This document shows, piece after piece, positions 1 through 5,484 of a stretch of DNA of 8,007 nt. Source of the DNA: SAR202 cluster bacterium. GTDB taxonomy: Bacteria > Chloroflexota > Dehalococcoidia > UBA3495. The DNA lies in assembly GCA_009392075.1 (NCBI GenBank), contig VFHG01000244.1:1-8007 (forward strand), in the 5' to 3' direction. Within the stretch, counting starts at the first letter, position 1; the number at the start of each line of letters is the position of its first letter. The notes beneath the pieces are model-generated. The model did not search any database, was not told the DNA's origin, and saw nothing but the letters and a program-made list of their open reading frames with translations. The translations under genes and the position numbers were made by a program.

Positions 1-2480
1 GCGCTCGACCGGGCACGTTCGACCAAATCCGGGGCGGCCCCCTGGTTGGCCAATGGCTCCCAAGCGGTCGAACCTTCGAACCCTTCTATGATTACCCCCT
101 GAGGGCCTGAAGACGGGCCGAAAGCTGTGATGTCATCCAGGTGAATCACGCCGTCTGACAGCCGGTTTGTTGGGGTCGTTGAGAAGAAGACCGAGACAAG
201 CTCGAATGGAGGTTCAGCCCAGCCCAGGCCGGTAAGGTCTGCGGAGAACAACCGCCAATTCCCATCGACCGCTATCACGTCTGTTGCATCCGAGCCGTCC
301 CTTTCCATCACATTACCCATGGGAATGGTGCGGTATATGCCCTTGGCAGTCATCAGCCTGGCCCACATATTCACGCCAAACTGCAGGTTCTTTTCAATCA
401 GGGCATCGCTGTTCACCCACACTCCCAGAGACACAGTGTCCTCTGGCAAAAGAACGCCTGTGCCGGAAAAACTGCCCGAAAATGGCCTGGGCCGAAGCTC
501 TTTGCTGAGCCCTGGCAAACCGCCAGGATAGAAATCGTCCCTGAAGAAGGCGGTTTTTTCCAGGGAATTGGGGTCTACCGCTAACATATCAACAGACCGG
601 CCGAGCGCGCTGTCAACGAGGGTAACCGAGTCGCGGAGTATGGCGCTGACCGCAGTCACTCCTGGTATCTTTCTCAGTTTCTCTGGGGAGTCATCATGCA
701 GGGCTGGTCCCCGCAACACCATGTTTCCGCCGATCTTGTAGCGGGCCTGGTCGCTTTGGCCTTGAGACAGGCTGGACTGGAAAGTAGCTCCAAAGACCCC
801 CAAGGCAGCCGCCAGCATCAGGATCACCGCCAGCGAGCCGTGGGGTATGGGGTCTCGGGCCAACCGCACCAGCGAGAACTGGAACCAGGCGGCCCCGGTC
901 CGTGTTCCTGCCCAGGCTAAGAACCGCACAACCAGCGGCAACACCCGCAGCAGCAAAACAGCCGCGGCAAAAAGACCCATCACCGGCCCAATCACCAAGG
1001 TCGGGTCGACGCTGATTCCCTTGGAAGCGAGACCCTCGGCCACAAAGCCGTCCCGGCCACGCACCTGGAACCAGATCACGGCCACCGTTAGCACGGCTAA
1101 AATATCCAGATAGTAGCGGTGCAGGAATGGTATCGTCGGCGGTCTGGTCCTGGACAGCAACGTCTCGAGCGTGCCCATCCTGGCCCGGCCTGCGGCGGTG
1201 GCCAGTAACACCACCAAGGCCATTCCCCCTCCCAAAGCACCCATCCAGAACATATCCCCGGACAGTCCCAGAGGTATGCCTGTGGAGAACTCCCCACCCG
1301 GATTTATGGTGTCCAAAAGCAGGGTTTTGACGATCGCCCAGGCCAAGAACGGGCCCACGACCAAGGCCGCAAGGACCACTGCCGCCTCAGCCATGGCCAG
1401 CACACCGCTCACTTGAAACACGCTGGCGCCACGGCTGCGGAGCAGTCCGGCTTCCTCAGCCTGGCTCCGGCCCAGGGTCCCAGTGATTAGGGCCAGGAAA
1501 TAGAGGACGACCACCACGACCAAGGAGAGGTACAGCAACAATGGAATCCTGGCCAGTGTGAGCGCCCGATCAAATTCTTCAACAGTCAAACCTAGCCGGG
1601 TTAGCACCAGAGTGCGGGGGTATTTTTTGTTCAGGTCGGTCTCAAGGCCGACAATCTGCTGTTTCACCTCTTTCGCGTTGCCTACGGTCAGGTACCCGGC
1701 GTCCAAGAACAGAAAAAATCCGAAGTCACCCACCAAAGTCGTGTAGCGTGCGCCTATCCCTTGGAAGAAATCGTCCTCGGTCATGTAGATCGGGACAACC
1801 ACTGACTCGCCAACCGAGCCAAGCTCAAAATAGCCTGTGTTGTCCATCCAATATTCTTCGTCAGCGTCGATGGGGTTGGCCACGCCCACCACTTCGAAGG
1901 GAATGCGATCGGACGACGCACGGCTGGGGACCAAGAATATCTCGTCTCCAACTAAATAACTCAGTTGGCGGGAGGACTCGAACCCAAGGACAATCTCGAT
2001 GGCCTGATCGTCCGCCAAGTCTTGGAGCGATCTGCTAACGGGCCAACGGCCTTGCGTGAGGGTTGAGTGTTCTTCGAAGCCGGTGAGGAAGAACGGACGG
2101 CCGGACGGCGAGCCGAGGATGGGTGTGGTAGGCGTGGTCAGCAGAGGTAGGTTCACCTGGGTCCGGCCAAAGCGTTCGGAGCTGAGCAGCATCTCCCCCA
2201 GGCGATCGTTGGAGGATTTTTCAACCAGGGCTTCCAATGGGAGGTAGTCGGACCGCCCCAAAGGCCGGTTTTGGGCCGTTATCTGGGCGTTGTGGACCTC
2301 AGGACTGAATGACGAAATAGAGTGGCGCAGCCCAGCCTCTCCCAATGCACGGGAGTATAGGGCGCCGGTGGACATGATAGTCACCGAAGCCAAGATGCCG
2401 AACGAAGTGACCGCCAGCAACGGCCAGGATTGGCTCAGCCGGCGGCGCAACAACCAGGTTACCAAGGACAAAAGCTGCAT
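1..2480 (-). CDS. FtsX-family ABC transporter permease, very large, 3' end outside the window
   Basis: The frame is open from an in-frame TAG at 2523-2525 to the left edge, giving ~826 residues without a stop. I start it at the ATG at 2480-2478; a GGAGG lies 13 nt upstream, which is rather far. Seen: one N-terminal membrane segment (about residues 19-41), a ~270-residue extracytoplasmic region, then hydrophobic segments at about 312-336, 356-382, 409-430, 456-473, 493-520 (possibly two passes) and 547-566, then a second extracytoplasmic region from ~570 onward. This matches the duplicated FtsX/LolCE/MacB-like plan, with the last membrane segments expected beyond the window. The second outer region holds an AVDP motif (634-637), a beta-rich stretch with LPEDTVSLGVWV near 680 and HLDDI near 780, and a new module starting IEGFEGSTAW near 796. 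These resemble carbohydrate-binding jelly-roll folds. Such permeases pair with an ABC ATPase and usually do mechanotransmission or lipoprotein/peptide export rather than uptake. The ATPase is not in the window, so the substrate is unknown. The family call is firm; the role is inferred. Confidence 0.88.
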   Translation of the reverse strand, partial: MQLLSLVTWLLRRRLSQSWPLLAVTSFGILASVTIMSTGALYSRALGEAGLRHSISSFSPEVHNAQITAQNRPLGRSDYLPLEALVEKSSNDRLGEMLLSSERFGRTQVNLPLLTTPTTPILGSPSGRPFFLTGFEEHSTLTQGRWPVSRSLQDLADDQAIEIVLGFESSRQLSYLVGDEIFLVPSRASSDRIPFEVVGVANPIDADEEYWMDNTGYFELGSVGESVVVPIYMTEDDFFQGIGARYTTLVGDFGFFLFLDAGYLTVGNAKEVKQQIVGLETDLNKKYPRTLVLTRLGLTVEEFDRALTLARIPLLLYLSLVVVVVLYFLALITGTLGRSQAEEAGLLRSRGASVFQVSGVLAMAEAAVVLAALVVGPFLAWAIVKTLLLDTINPGGEFSTGIPLGLSGDMFWMGALGGGMALVVLLATAAGRARMGTLETLLSRTRPPTIPFLHRYYLDILAVLTVAVIWFQVRGRDGFVAEGLASKGISVDPTLVIGPVMGLFAAAVLLLRVLPLVVRFLAWAGTRTGAAWFQFSLVRLARDPIPHGSLAVILMLAAALGVFGATFQSSLSQGQSDQARYKIGGNMVLRGPALHDDSPEKLRKIPGVTAVSAILRDSVTLVDSALGRSVDMLAVDPNSLEKTAFFRDDFYPGGLPGLSKELRPRPFSGSFSGTGVLLPEDTVSLGVWVNSDALIEKNLQFGVNMWARLMTAKGIYRTIPMGNVMERDGSDATDVIAVDGNWRLFSADLTGLGWAEPPFELVSVFFSTTPTNRLSDGVIHLDDITAFGPSSGPQGVIIEGFEGSTAWEPLANQGAAPDLVERARSS

Positions 2481-2604
2481 GAAGCTTAGCAGGCCTCCGG
2501 GTTCCCGGAACGCTCCGGCTTCCTAGATTCATAGTTCGGTCCCAGCACCGGACTCGGTGTGGATAACGTTTGGCGAAAATTGATTATCTGCATAACAGCT
2601 TTGG

Positions 2605-2610
2605 ATTATA
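2605..2610 (-). promoter_or_regulatory. Possible -10 box for the FtsX permease
   Basis: A perfect TATAAT is read on the minus strand, about 125 nt upstream of the permease ATG. No good -35 hexamer sits 16-18 nt upstream and there is no TGn extension, so the call rests on the -10 box and its position only. Confidence 0.3.
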
Positions 2611-2614
2611 CGAC

Positions 2615-2627
2615 GTTCCATGGGAAC
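2615..2627. promoter_or_regulatory. Short dyad GTTCC-N3-GGAAC between divergent promoters
   Basis: Inverted repeat with 5-bp arms around ATG, lying between the minus-strand TATAAT (2605-2610) and the plus-strand one (2663-2668). Its place and symmetry fit an operator for a dimeric regulator of both directions. A 5-bp dyad is also expected by chance, so this is only a candidate. Confidence 0.22.
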
Positions 2628-2659
2628 ACGGATTACGAGAGAGTAGCGACCTAACCCCA

Positions 2660-2668
2660 TGCTATAAT
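2660..2668 (+). promoter_or_regulatory. Extended -10 promoter element for the SDR gene
   Basis: The string TGCTATAAT is a consensus TGn-extended -10 box, a type that can work without a strong -35. No convincing -35 is seen 16-18 nt upstream. Transcription would start near 2675, giving a leader of about 68 nt before the SDR ATG. Confidence 0.5.
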
Positions 2669-2694
2669 CCCGCCCACCGATCAGAGGCCGTCTG

Positions 2695-2716
2695 CAGGCA
2701 CGCCTGAGGTCCTCAG
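2695..2716. promoter_or_regulatory. Two overlapping inverted repeats in the SDR leader
   Basis: CAGGC-AC-GCCTG (2695-2706) and CTGAGG-T-CCTCAG (2704-2716) share three bases, so as RNA hairpins they could not both form fully, though their loops are too tight for stable hairpins. As DNA they could be operators just downstream of the predicted start site. A direct repeat CCAATCA (2725-2731 and 2737-2743) then brackets the AGAGG ribosome binding site. Function is speculative. Confidence 0.22.
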
Positions 2717-2742
2717 ATCCGAATCCAATCAGAGGTCCAATC

Positions 2743-3507
2743 ATGCAACGCTCGGAAGGGAACCGCTTGAAAGGCAAAACAGCCTTGGTCACCGGCTCCG
2801 GAAGGAACATCGGCCGGGCCATCATCCTAAAGCTGGCCGAAGAGGGCGCCAATGTTGTGGTGAATGCCCGGAGCAACCAGGAAGAAGCCGATTCGGTGGC
2901 TGCCGAAGCCCGCGAATTTGGAGTGGAAGCCCTGCCGTTTATCGCCGACGTTTCAGACCACCAACAGGTGACTAACATGTTCGCCGCCACCGCGGAGCAG
3001 TTTGGTGGCGTGGACATCCTAGTCAGCAACGCCGCCATCAGGCCACACGAGCCGTTCACGAATGTGACATTGGACGAATGGCAGCGGGTTAGGGGTGTGG
3101 TGCTGGACGGGGCATTTCACGTAGCTCATGCGGCGATTCCCAACATGGTCAAGAACGAGTACGGGAGAGTGGTGTTCTTCACCGGGGACGGCGCTTTCAA
3201 AGGGACGGCCCAACGCTCCCACGTTTCCGCCGCCAAGATGGGAGTGATCGGGCTGGCCAGGGGATTAGCCTCAGAGTTTGCGCCCAAGAACATCCGGGTG
3301 AACGTCATATCTCCAGGCCGCATCGATACGACCCGTGACCTTTCCTGGTATCCCCAAGGCGGGATGCGCGATACGGCGGACATCCCGGTGGGACGCCTGG
3401 GCTCGGTGGACGACATAGCCTCGGCCGCCCTTTTCCTGATCACTGACGAATGCGGCTTCATGACCGGCCAGACCCTACACATCAACGGCGGGACGGACTT
3501 TTTTTAG
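2743..3507 (+). CDS. SDR-family (short-chain dehydrogenase) protein with non-canonical active site
   Basis: A 254-residue protein of normal length for a classical SDR, predicted cytosolic. Rossmann features are intact: TGSGRNIG at 17-24, an R43 after the second strand (which suggests NADP(H)), D69-V70 for adenine contact, SNAA at 95-98, SPG at 190-192 and the C-terminal GQTLHINGG near 242-250. The catalytic tetrad Asn-Ser-Tyr-Lys is mostly lost: aligned by FabG spacing, the positions are V120, G148, V161 and K165, so only the lysine remains. H160, S162 and T147 lie close and could substitute. The start is the ATG with AGAGG 7 nt upstream; a TTG at 2767 with GGAAGGG ahead of it is a weaker alternative. 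It is preceded by an extended -10 box and followed by no clear terminator, and appears monocistronic. The fold is certain. Substrate is unknown, and classical carbonyl reduction is doubtful; a dienoyl-CoA-reductase-like, isomerase-like or non-enzymatic role is possible. Confidence 0.9.
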   Translation: MQRSEGNRLKGKTALVTGSGRNIGRAIILKLAEEGANVVVNARSNQEEADSVAAEAREFGVEALPFIADVSDHQQVTNMFAATAEQFGGVDILVSNAAIRPHEPFTNVTLDEWQRVRGVVLDGAFHVAHAAIPNMVKNEYGRVVFFTGDGAFKGTAQRSHVSAAKMGVIGLARGLASEFAPKNIRVNVISPGRIDTTRDLSWYPQGGMRDTADIPVGRLGSVDDIASAALFLITDECGFMTGQTLHINGGTDFF

Positions 3508-3514
3508 ACCTAGC
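3501..3514 (+). repeat. 14-bp repeat, left copy (inverted relative to 5311-5324)
   Basis: TTTTTAGACCTAGC overlaps the SDR stop codon. The same 14 bases occur inverted at 5311-5324, and the first ten also at 4591-4600 across the stop of CoA-transferase subunit A. A 14-base match in 8 kb is only mildly unexpected, so it may be chance. Confidence 0.25.
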
Positions 3515-3612
3515 TAGTATAGTATTCCCAAATTAGTGGTTACCGAATACTGTGAGACCCGGTTATCACCTTGGCTATGTACTATGACCGCAATTTGAGA
3601 AGAAGATCTAAA
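3508..3612. other. AT-richer intergenic segment after the SDR gene
   Basis: This stretch lies between the SDR stop and the lipoprotein remnant. It contains a short CTAGCTAG/TAGTATAGTAT simple-sequence patch and no GC-rich hairpin followed by a T-run, so I see no Rho-independent terminator for the SDR gene. No reliable promoter is visible. Base composition is clearly richer in A/T than the flanking genes. Confidence 0.5.
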
Positions 3613-3836
3613 ATGCAAGAAAAGGGCGCACTTACCATCTGGATTCTAACCGGAGTTTTGGTGTTCTTACTTGCGTCCTGTGGAGGCTGAGAAACGGTCC
3701 GATCCGGCCAACCTATCAAATGGTGATTGACGGATCCAGTCGGGTTATTACGCTTATTGCCCAGGCAATCGGAGACGAACATGAGAATTTGAAAGATATG
3801 TTCGAATACGTTTTAGACTCATTTATAGCTGAGTAA
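3613..3836 (+). pseudogene. Remnant of a small lipoprotein gene (signal peptide plus frame-shifted C-terminal part)
   Basis: An ATG at 3613 with purine-rich AGAAGAAGA upstream opens a 25-codon frame. It reads as a perfect lipoprotein signal peptide: a short N-terminus with a lysine, a hydrophobic core, the lipobox LASC, then GG and TGA at 3688-3690. The frame one base back (-1) is open across this stop and continues RNGPIRPTYQM, then VIDGSSRVITLIAQAIG, and ends DMFEYVLDSFIAE with TAA at 3834-3836. A -1 shift at 3687 would join them into a ~74-residue product. The ending, with a beta-like stretch followed by F-x-x-V-L-x-S-F, is reminiscent of the C-termini of PsbP/DUF1795-like secreted lipoproteins, which are normally ~150-200 residues. 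I therefore infer an internally deleted, frameshifted relic. Alternatives are a genuine ~25-residue lipopeptide, or a real short gene with an assembly indel. No slippery heptamer is seen at the junction. Confidence 0.45.
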
Positions 3837-3856
3837 GGATAGGAGTGGCTCTCAGG

Positions 3857-4531
3857 TTAGGCCTTGAACCGGAACTCTTTCAGATCGTCGGCGATGATGA
3901 GCTTGGCTTCAGTTTGTTCCTGGATCTCTTCGGGGCTCCAGCCTGGCGCATGCTCGACCAGTTTGAAGCCTTCCGGCGTGATCTCAAAGAGGCCCAAGTC
4001 GGTAACCAACATCTTCACCACGCCGGGGGCGGTGATGGGCAGGGTGCACTTATTCAGTAGTTTGTGCCCACCGTCGCGAGTGGTGTGCTCCATGGCGATG
4101 AAAACCCGTTTGGCGCCTGCGGCCAGGTCCATGGCCCCGCCGATGCCGCCGCCCTTGCGGCTGGGTATGCGCCAGTTGGCAAAGTCGCCGTTCTCAGCAA
4201 CCTCGTAGGCGCCCATCACGGTGACGTCGATCATGCCGCCACGAATCATCATGAATGAATCTGCGTGATGCACACAGGCCATGCCCGGCAGCGACGTAAC
4301 CTTCTGTCCGCCCGCATTCACCAGGTGCCGGTCTTCTTCGCCTGCCTTGGCCAGTGGCCCGTAACCAACCACTCCGTTCTCGGCGTGATTGATGATCTCT
4401 CGGCTGCTGTCTTCGTAGTTGGAACACAGCGTGGGCATGCCGACTCCCAGGTTAACGATCCAGCCGTCCTGAAATTCCATGGCCAGCCGGTCACACATCG
4501 CCTGACGTTCCAGTTTCACTTTTTCCGCCAT
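3857..4531 (-). CDS. 3-oxoacid CoA-transferase family protein, subunit B
   Basis: A 224-residue protein, normal length for the B (beta) subunit of class I CoA-transferases (ScoB/AtoA/PcaJ). The signature around the catalytic glutamate is HAENGVVGYG, with the nucleophile at E51; it forms the glutamyl-CoA thioester during transfer. The family consensus has HSENG, so the serine is alanine here. Other typical blocks are LGVGMPT (28-34), the GEEDRHLVNAGGQ region, HHADSFMMIRGG, IDVTVMGAYEV, GGIGGAMDLAAGAKRV and EHTTRDGGHKLL. The start ATG has GGAG 7 nt upstream. It follows subunit A by 62 nt on the same strand and is almost certainly co-transcribed; the two form an A2B2 heterotetramer in the cytosol. 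The donor/acceptor pair (succinyl-CoA/acetoacetate, acetate/acetoacetyl-CoA, or 3-oxoadipate) cannot be told from sequence. No strong terminator follows; the downstream DNA is the lipoprotein remnant. Confidence 0.95.
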   Translation of the reverse strand: MAEKVKLERQAMCDRLAMEFQDGWIVNLGVGMPTLCSNYEDSSREIINHAENGVVGYGPLAKAGEEDRHLVNAGGQKVTSLPGMACVHHADSFMMIRGGMIDVTVMGAYEVAENGDFANWRIPSRKGGGIGGAMDLAAGAKRVFIAMEHTTRDGGHKLLNKCTLPITAPGVVKMLVTDLGLFEITPEGFKLVEHAPGWSPEEIQEQTEAKLIIADDLKEFRFKA

Positions 4532-4546
4532 TATTAATCTCCGGAA

Positions 4547-4581
4547 GTAAGCTGTCAGCTATCAGTTTTGAGCGGTCAGCT
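4547..4581 (-). repeat. Degenerate heptamer tandem repeat between CoA-transferase subunits
   Basis: Five consecutive 7-mers fill the gap between the two genes. On the minus strand the unit is AGCTGAC: two copies are exact, and the other three (CGCTCAA, AACTGAT, AGCTTAC) are degenerate. The array ends close to the ribosome binding site of subunit B, so it lies in the operon mRNA. To my recollection, AGCTGAy-like heptads occur between genes in diverse bacteria; their function is not known to me. Confidence 0.6.
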
Positions 4582-4593
4582 TAGGATTGGTTT

Positions 4594-5292
4594 TTAGACC
4601 CAAATGCCGTCTTCGGGGATTCGCACCAGCCGGTCCACATAGATACCGGCTACGTGGATCAGGTCGGGGTCGAGTTCGCCTGCCTCCACGATTTCCTCTT
4701 CAACTTCAACGATCGTCACCGTGGCGGCCATAGCCATCAGCGGATTGAAATTTCGCTGGGTCAACCGGAAGACCAAGTTTCCGGCGGTGTCGGCTTTCCA
4801 CGCACGGATCAGGCCGTAATCGCCGGGCAGCGGCAATTCCAGAACATGCATCCGGCCATTGAACTCCCGATGTTCTTTTCCCTCGGCCAGTTCGGTCCCA
4901 ACCGATGTTGGAGTGTAGAACCCGCCGATACCGGCGGCCGCGCAACGCAGGCGCTCAGCCAATGTTCCTTGAGGCACCAACTCGGCGTCGATCTCGTCGT
5001 CGTTGTACATGCGGGTGAATGCGGTGACCTGTGACGGATGAGTGGAGGCGGTGAAGGCGCAGATCATCTTCTTCATCTGACCGGCTTCGACCAGTGTGCC
5101 AATGTCCACATTCTCGTCTACCGTGCCGGCATTGTTGGAGACCCCGGTGAGCCCCTTCGCTCCCTGGCGGTTCAACGCGGCGAGCAGGTTTCTGGGTACG
5201 CCCACGCCGCTGAACCCTGGGCTGAGTATCGTGACGCCGTCGGGTATGTCAGCCACAGCGGCATCCATCGTTTCAAAGATCTTGTTCTTCAT
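4594..5292 (-). CDS. 3-oxoacid CoA-transferase family protein, subunit A
   Basis: A 232-residue protein matching the A (alpha) subunit of class I CoA-transferases (ScoA/AtoD/PcaI), which supplies much of the acyl/CoA binding site. The N-terminal signature is DGVTILSPGF at 18-27 followed by SGVGVP; the usual GGF is PGF here, with P25 in place of a glycine. Further hallmarks are SNNAG (52-56), PQGTLAERLR (107-116), the glycine loop AGIGGFYTPT (120-129), GTELAEGKE, the AWKADTAGNLVFR block, QRNFNPLMA and the near-C-terminal GELDPDLIH followed by GIYVDRLV. The start ATG has AAGG 5 nt upstream and the length agrees with the family. It is the first gene of the pair with subunit B and is transcribed away from the propeller gene at 5485; a minus-strand promoter candidate lies ~110 nt upstream. 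The reaction class is secure; the substrate is not resolved. Ketone-body or short-chain acid use is the simplest guess, since no aromatic-pathway neighbours are seen. Confidence 0.95.
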   Translation of the reverse strand: MKNKIFETMDAAVADIPDGVTILSPGFSGVGVPRNLLAALNRQGAKGLTGVSNNAGTVDENVDIGTLVEAGQMKKMICAFTASTHPSQVTAFTRMYNDDEIDAELVPQGTLAERLRCAAAGIGGFYTPTSVGTELAEGKEHREFNGRMHVLELPLPGDYGLIRAWKADTAGNLVFRLTQRNFNPLMAMAATVTIVEVEEEIVEAGELDPDLIHVAGIYVDRLVRIPEDGIWV

Positions 5293-5310
5293 TGATACCT
5301 TATGAGCGTT

Positions 5311-5324
5311 GCTAGGTCTAAAAA
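5311..5324 (-). repeat. 14-bp repeat, right copy (inverted relative to 3501-3514)
   Basis: On the minus strand this reads TTTTTAGACCTAGC, identical to 3501-3514. It lies 18 bp upstream of the subunit A start codon. The two copies bracket the CoA-transferase operon and the lipoprotein relic in opposite orientation. Confidence 0.25.
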
Positions 5325-5358
5325 TTCCCCTGTTCTGGGCGTGTTAAATACTACCGCA

Positions 5359-5383
5359 GACCGGTCCGCTGCGCCATAGCAGC
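5359..5383. promoter_or_regulatory. Palindrome and small inverted repeat in the divergent region
   Basis: GACCGGTC (5359-5366) is a perfect 8-bp palindrome, followed by GCTGC-N6-GCAGC (5368-5383). Both lie between the CoA-transferase operon and the propeller gene, inside the predicted leader of the former. They could be an operator or a weak hairpin. Nothing else is evident in 5293-5408, and no convincing plus-strand promoter was found. Confidence 0.2.
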
Positions 5384-5408
5384 AGATTATTTCGAACGGT
5401 CCAGACTC

Positions 5409-5436
5409 GATATACCACTGGGATTGAATATTCCAA
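5409..5436 (-). promoter_or_regulatory. Candidate sigma70-type promoter for the CoA-transferase operon
   Basis: On the minus strand, TTGGAA (5431-5436) is separated by 16 nt from TATATC (5409-5414), and the -10 is preceded by TGg. Transcription would start near 5402, about 110 nt before the subunit A ATG. This is the best match on either strand in this intergenic region, though found by eye only. Confidence 0.38.
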
Positions 5437-5473
5437 GAATTCATGTATCTTAAACCTAACGAGAAACAACGCT

Positions 5474-5478
5474 GGAGG
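5474..5478 (+). promoter_or_regulatory. Ribosome binding site fixing the start of the propeller gene
   Basis: GGAGG lies 6 nt before the ATG at 5485. The same frame is open to an earlier ATG at 5443, but that one has no purine-rich site in range, so the later ATG is preferred and the protein is 14 residues shorter. Confidence 0.75.
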
Positions 5479-5484
5479 TACACC

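Noticed and set aside
2529..3059. A 176-codon open frame on the minus strand opposite the SDR start
   Set aside because: It is antisense to a clear SDR gene, and its composition is what reversed SDR codons give. It has no recognisable domain and no ribosome binding site that I could see.
3756..3769. ATTGCC-CA-GGCAAT inverted repeat as a terminator for the CoA-transferase operon or the SDR
   Set aside because: The loop is only two bases, no T-run follows on either strand, and it lies in the lipoprotein relic.
3815..3835. ACTCA...TGAGT hairpin downstream of subunit B as a terminator
   Set aside because: The stem is only 5 bp and AT-rich with a long loop, too weak to call a Rho-independent terminator.
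5443..5484. Upstream ATG at 5443 as the start of the propeller protein
   Set aside because: It lacks a ribosome binding site, whereas GGAGG sits 6 nt before the ATG at 5485. The extra 14 residues are polar and not a signal peptide.
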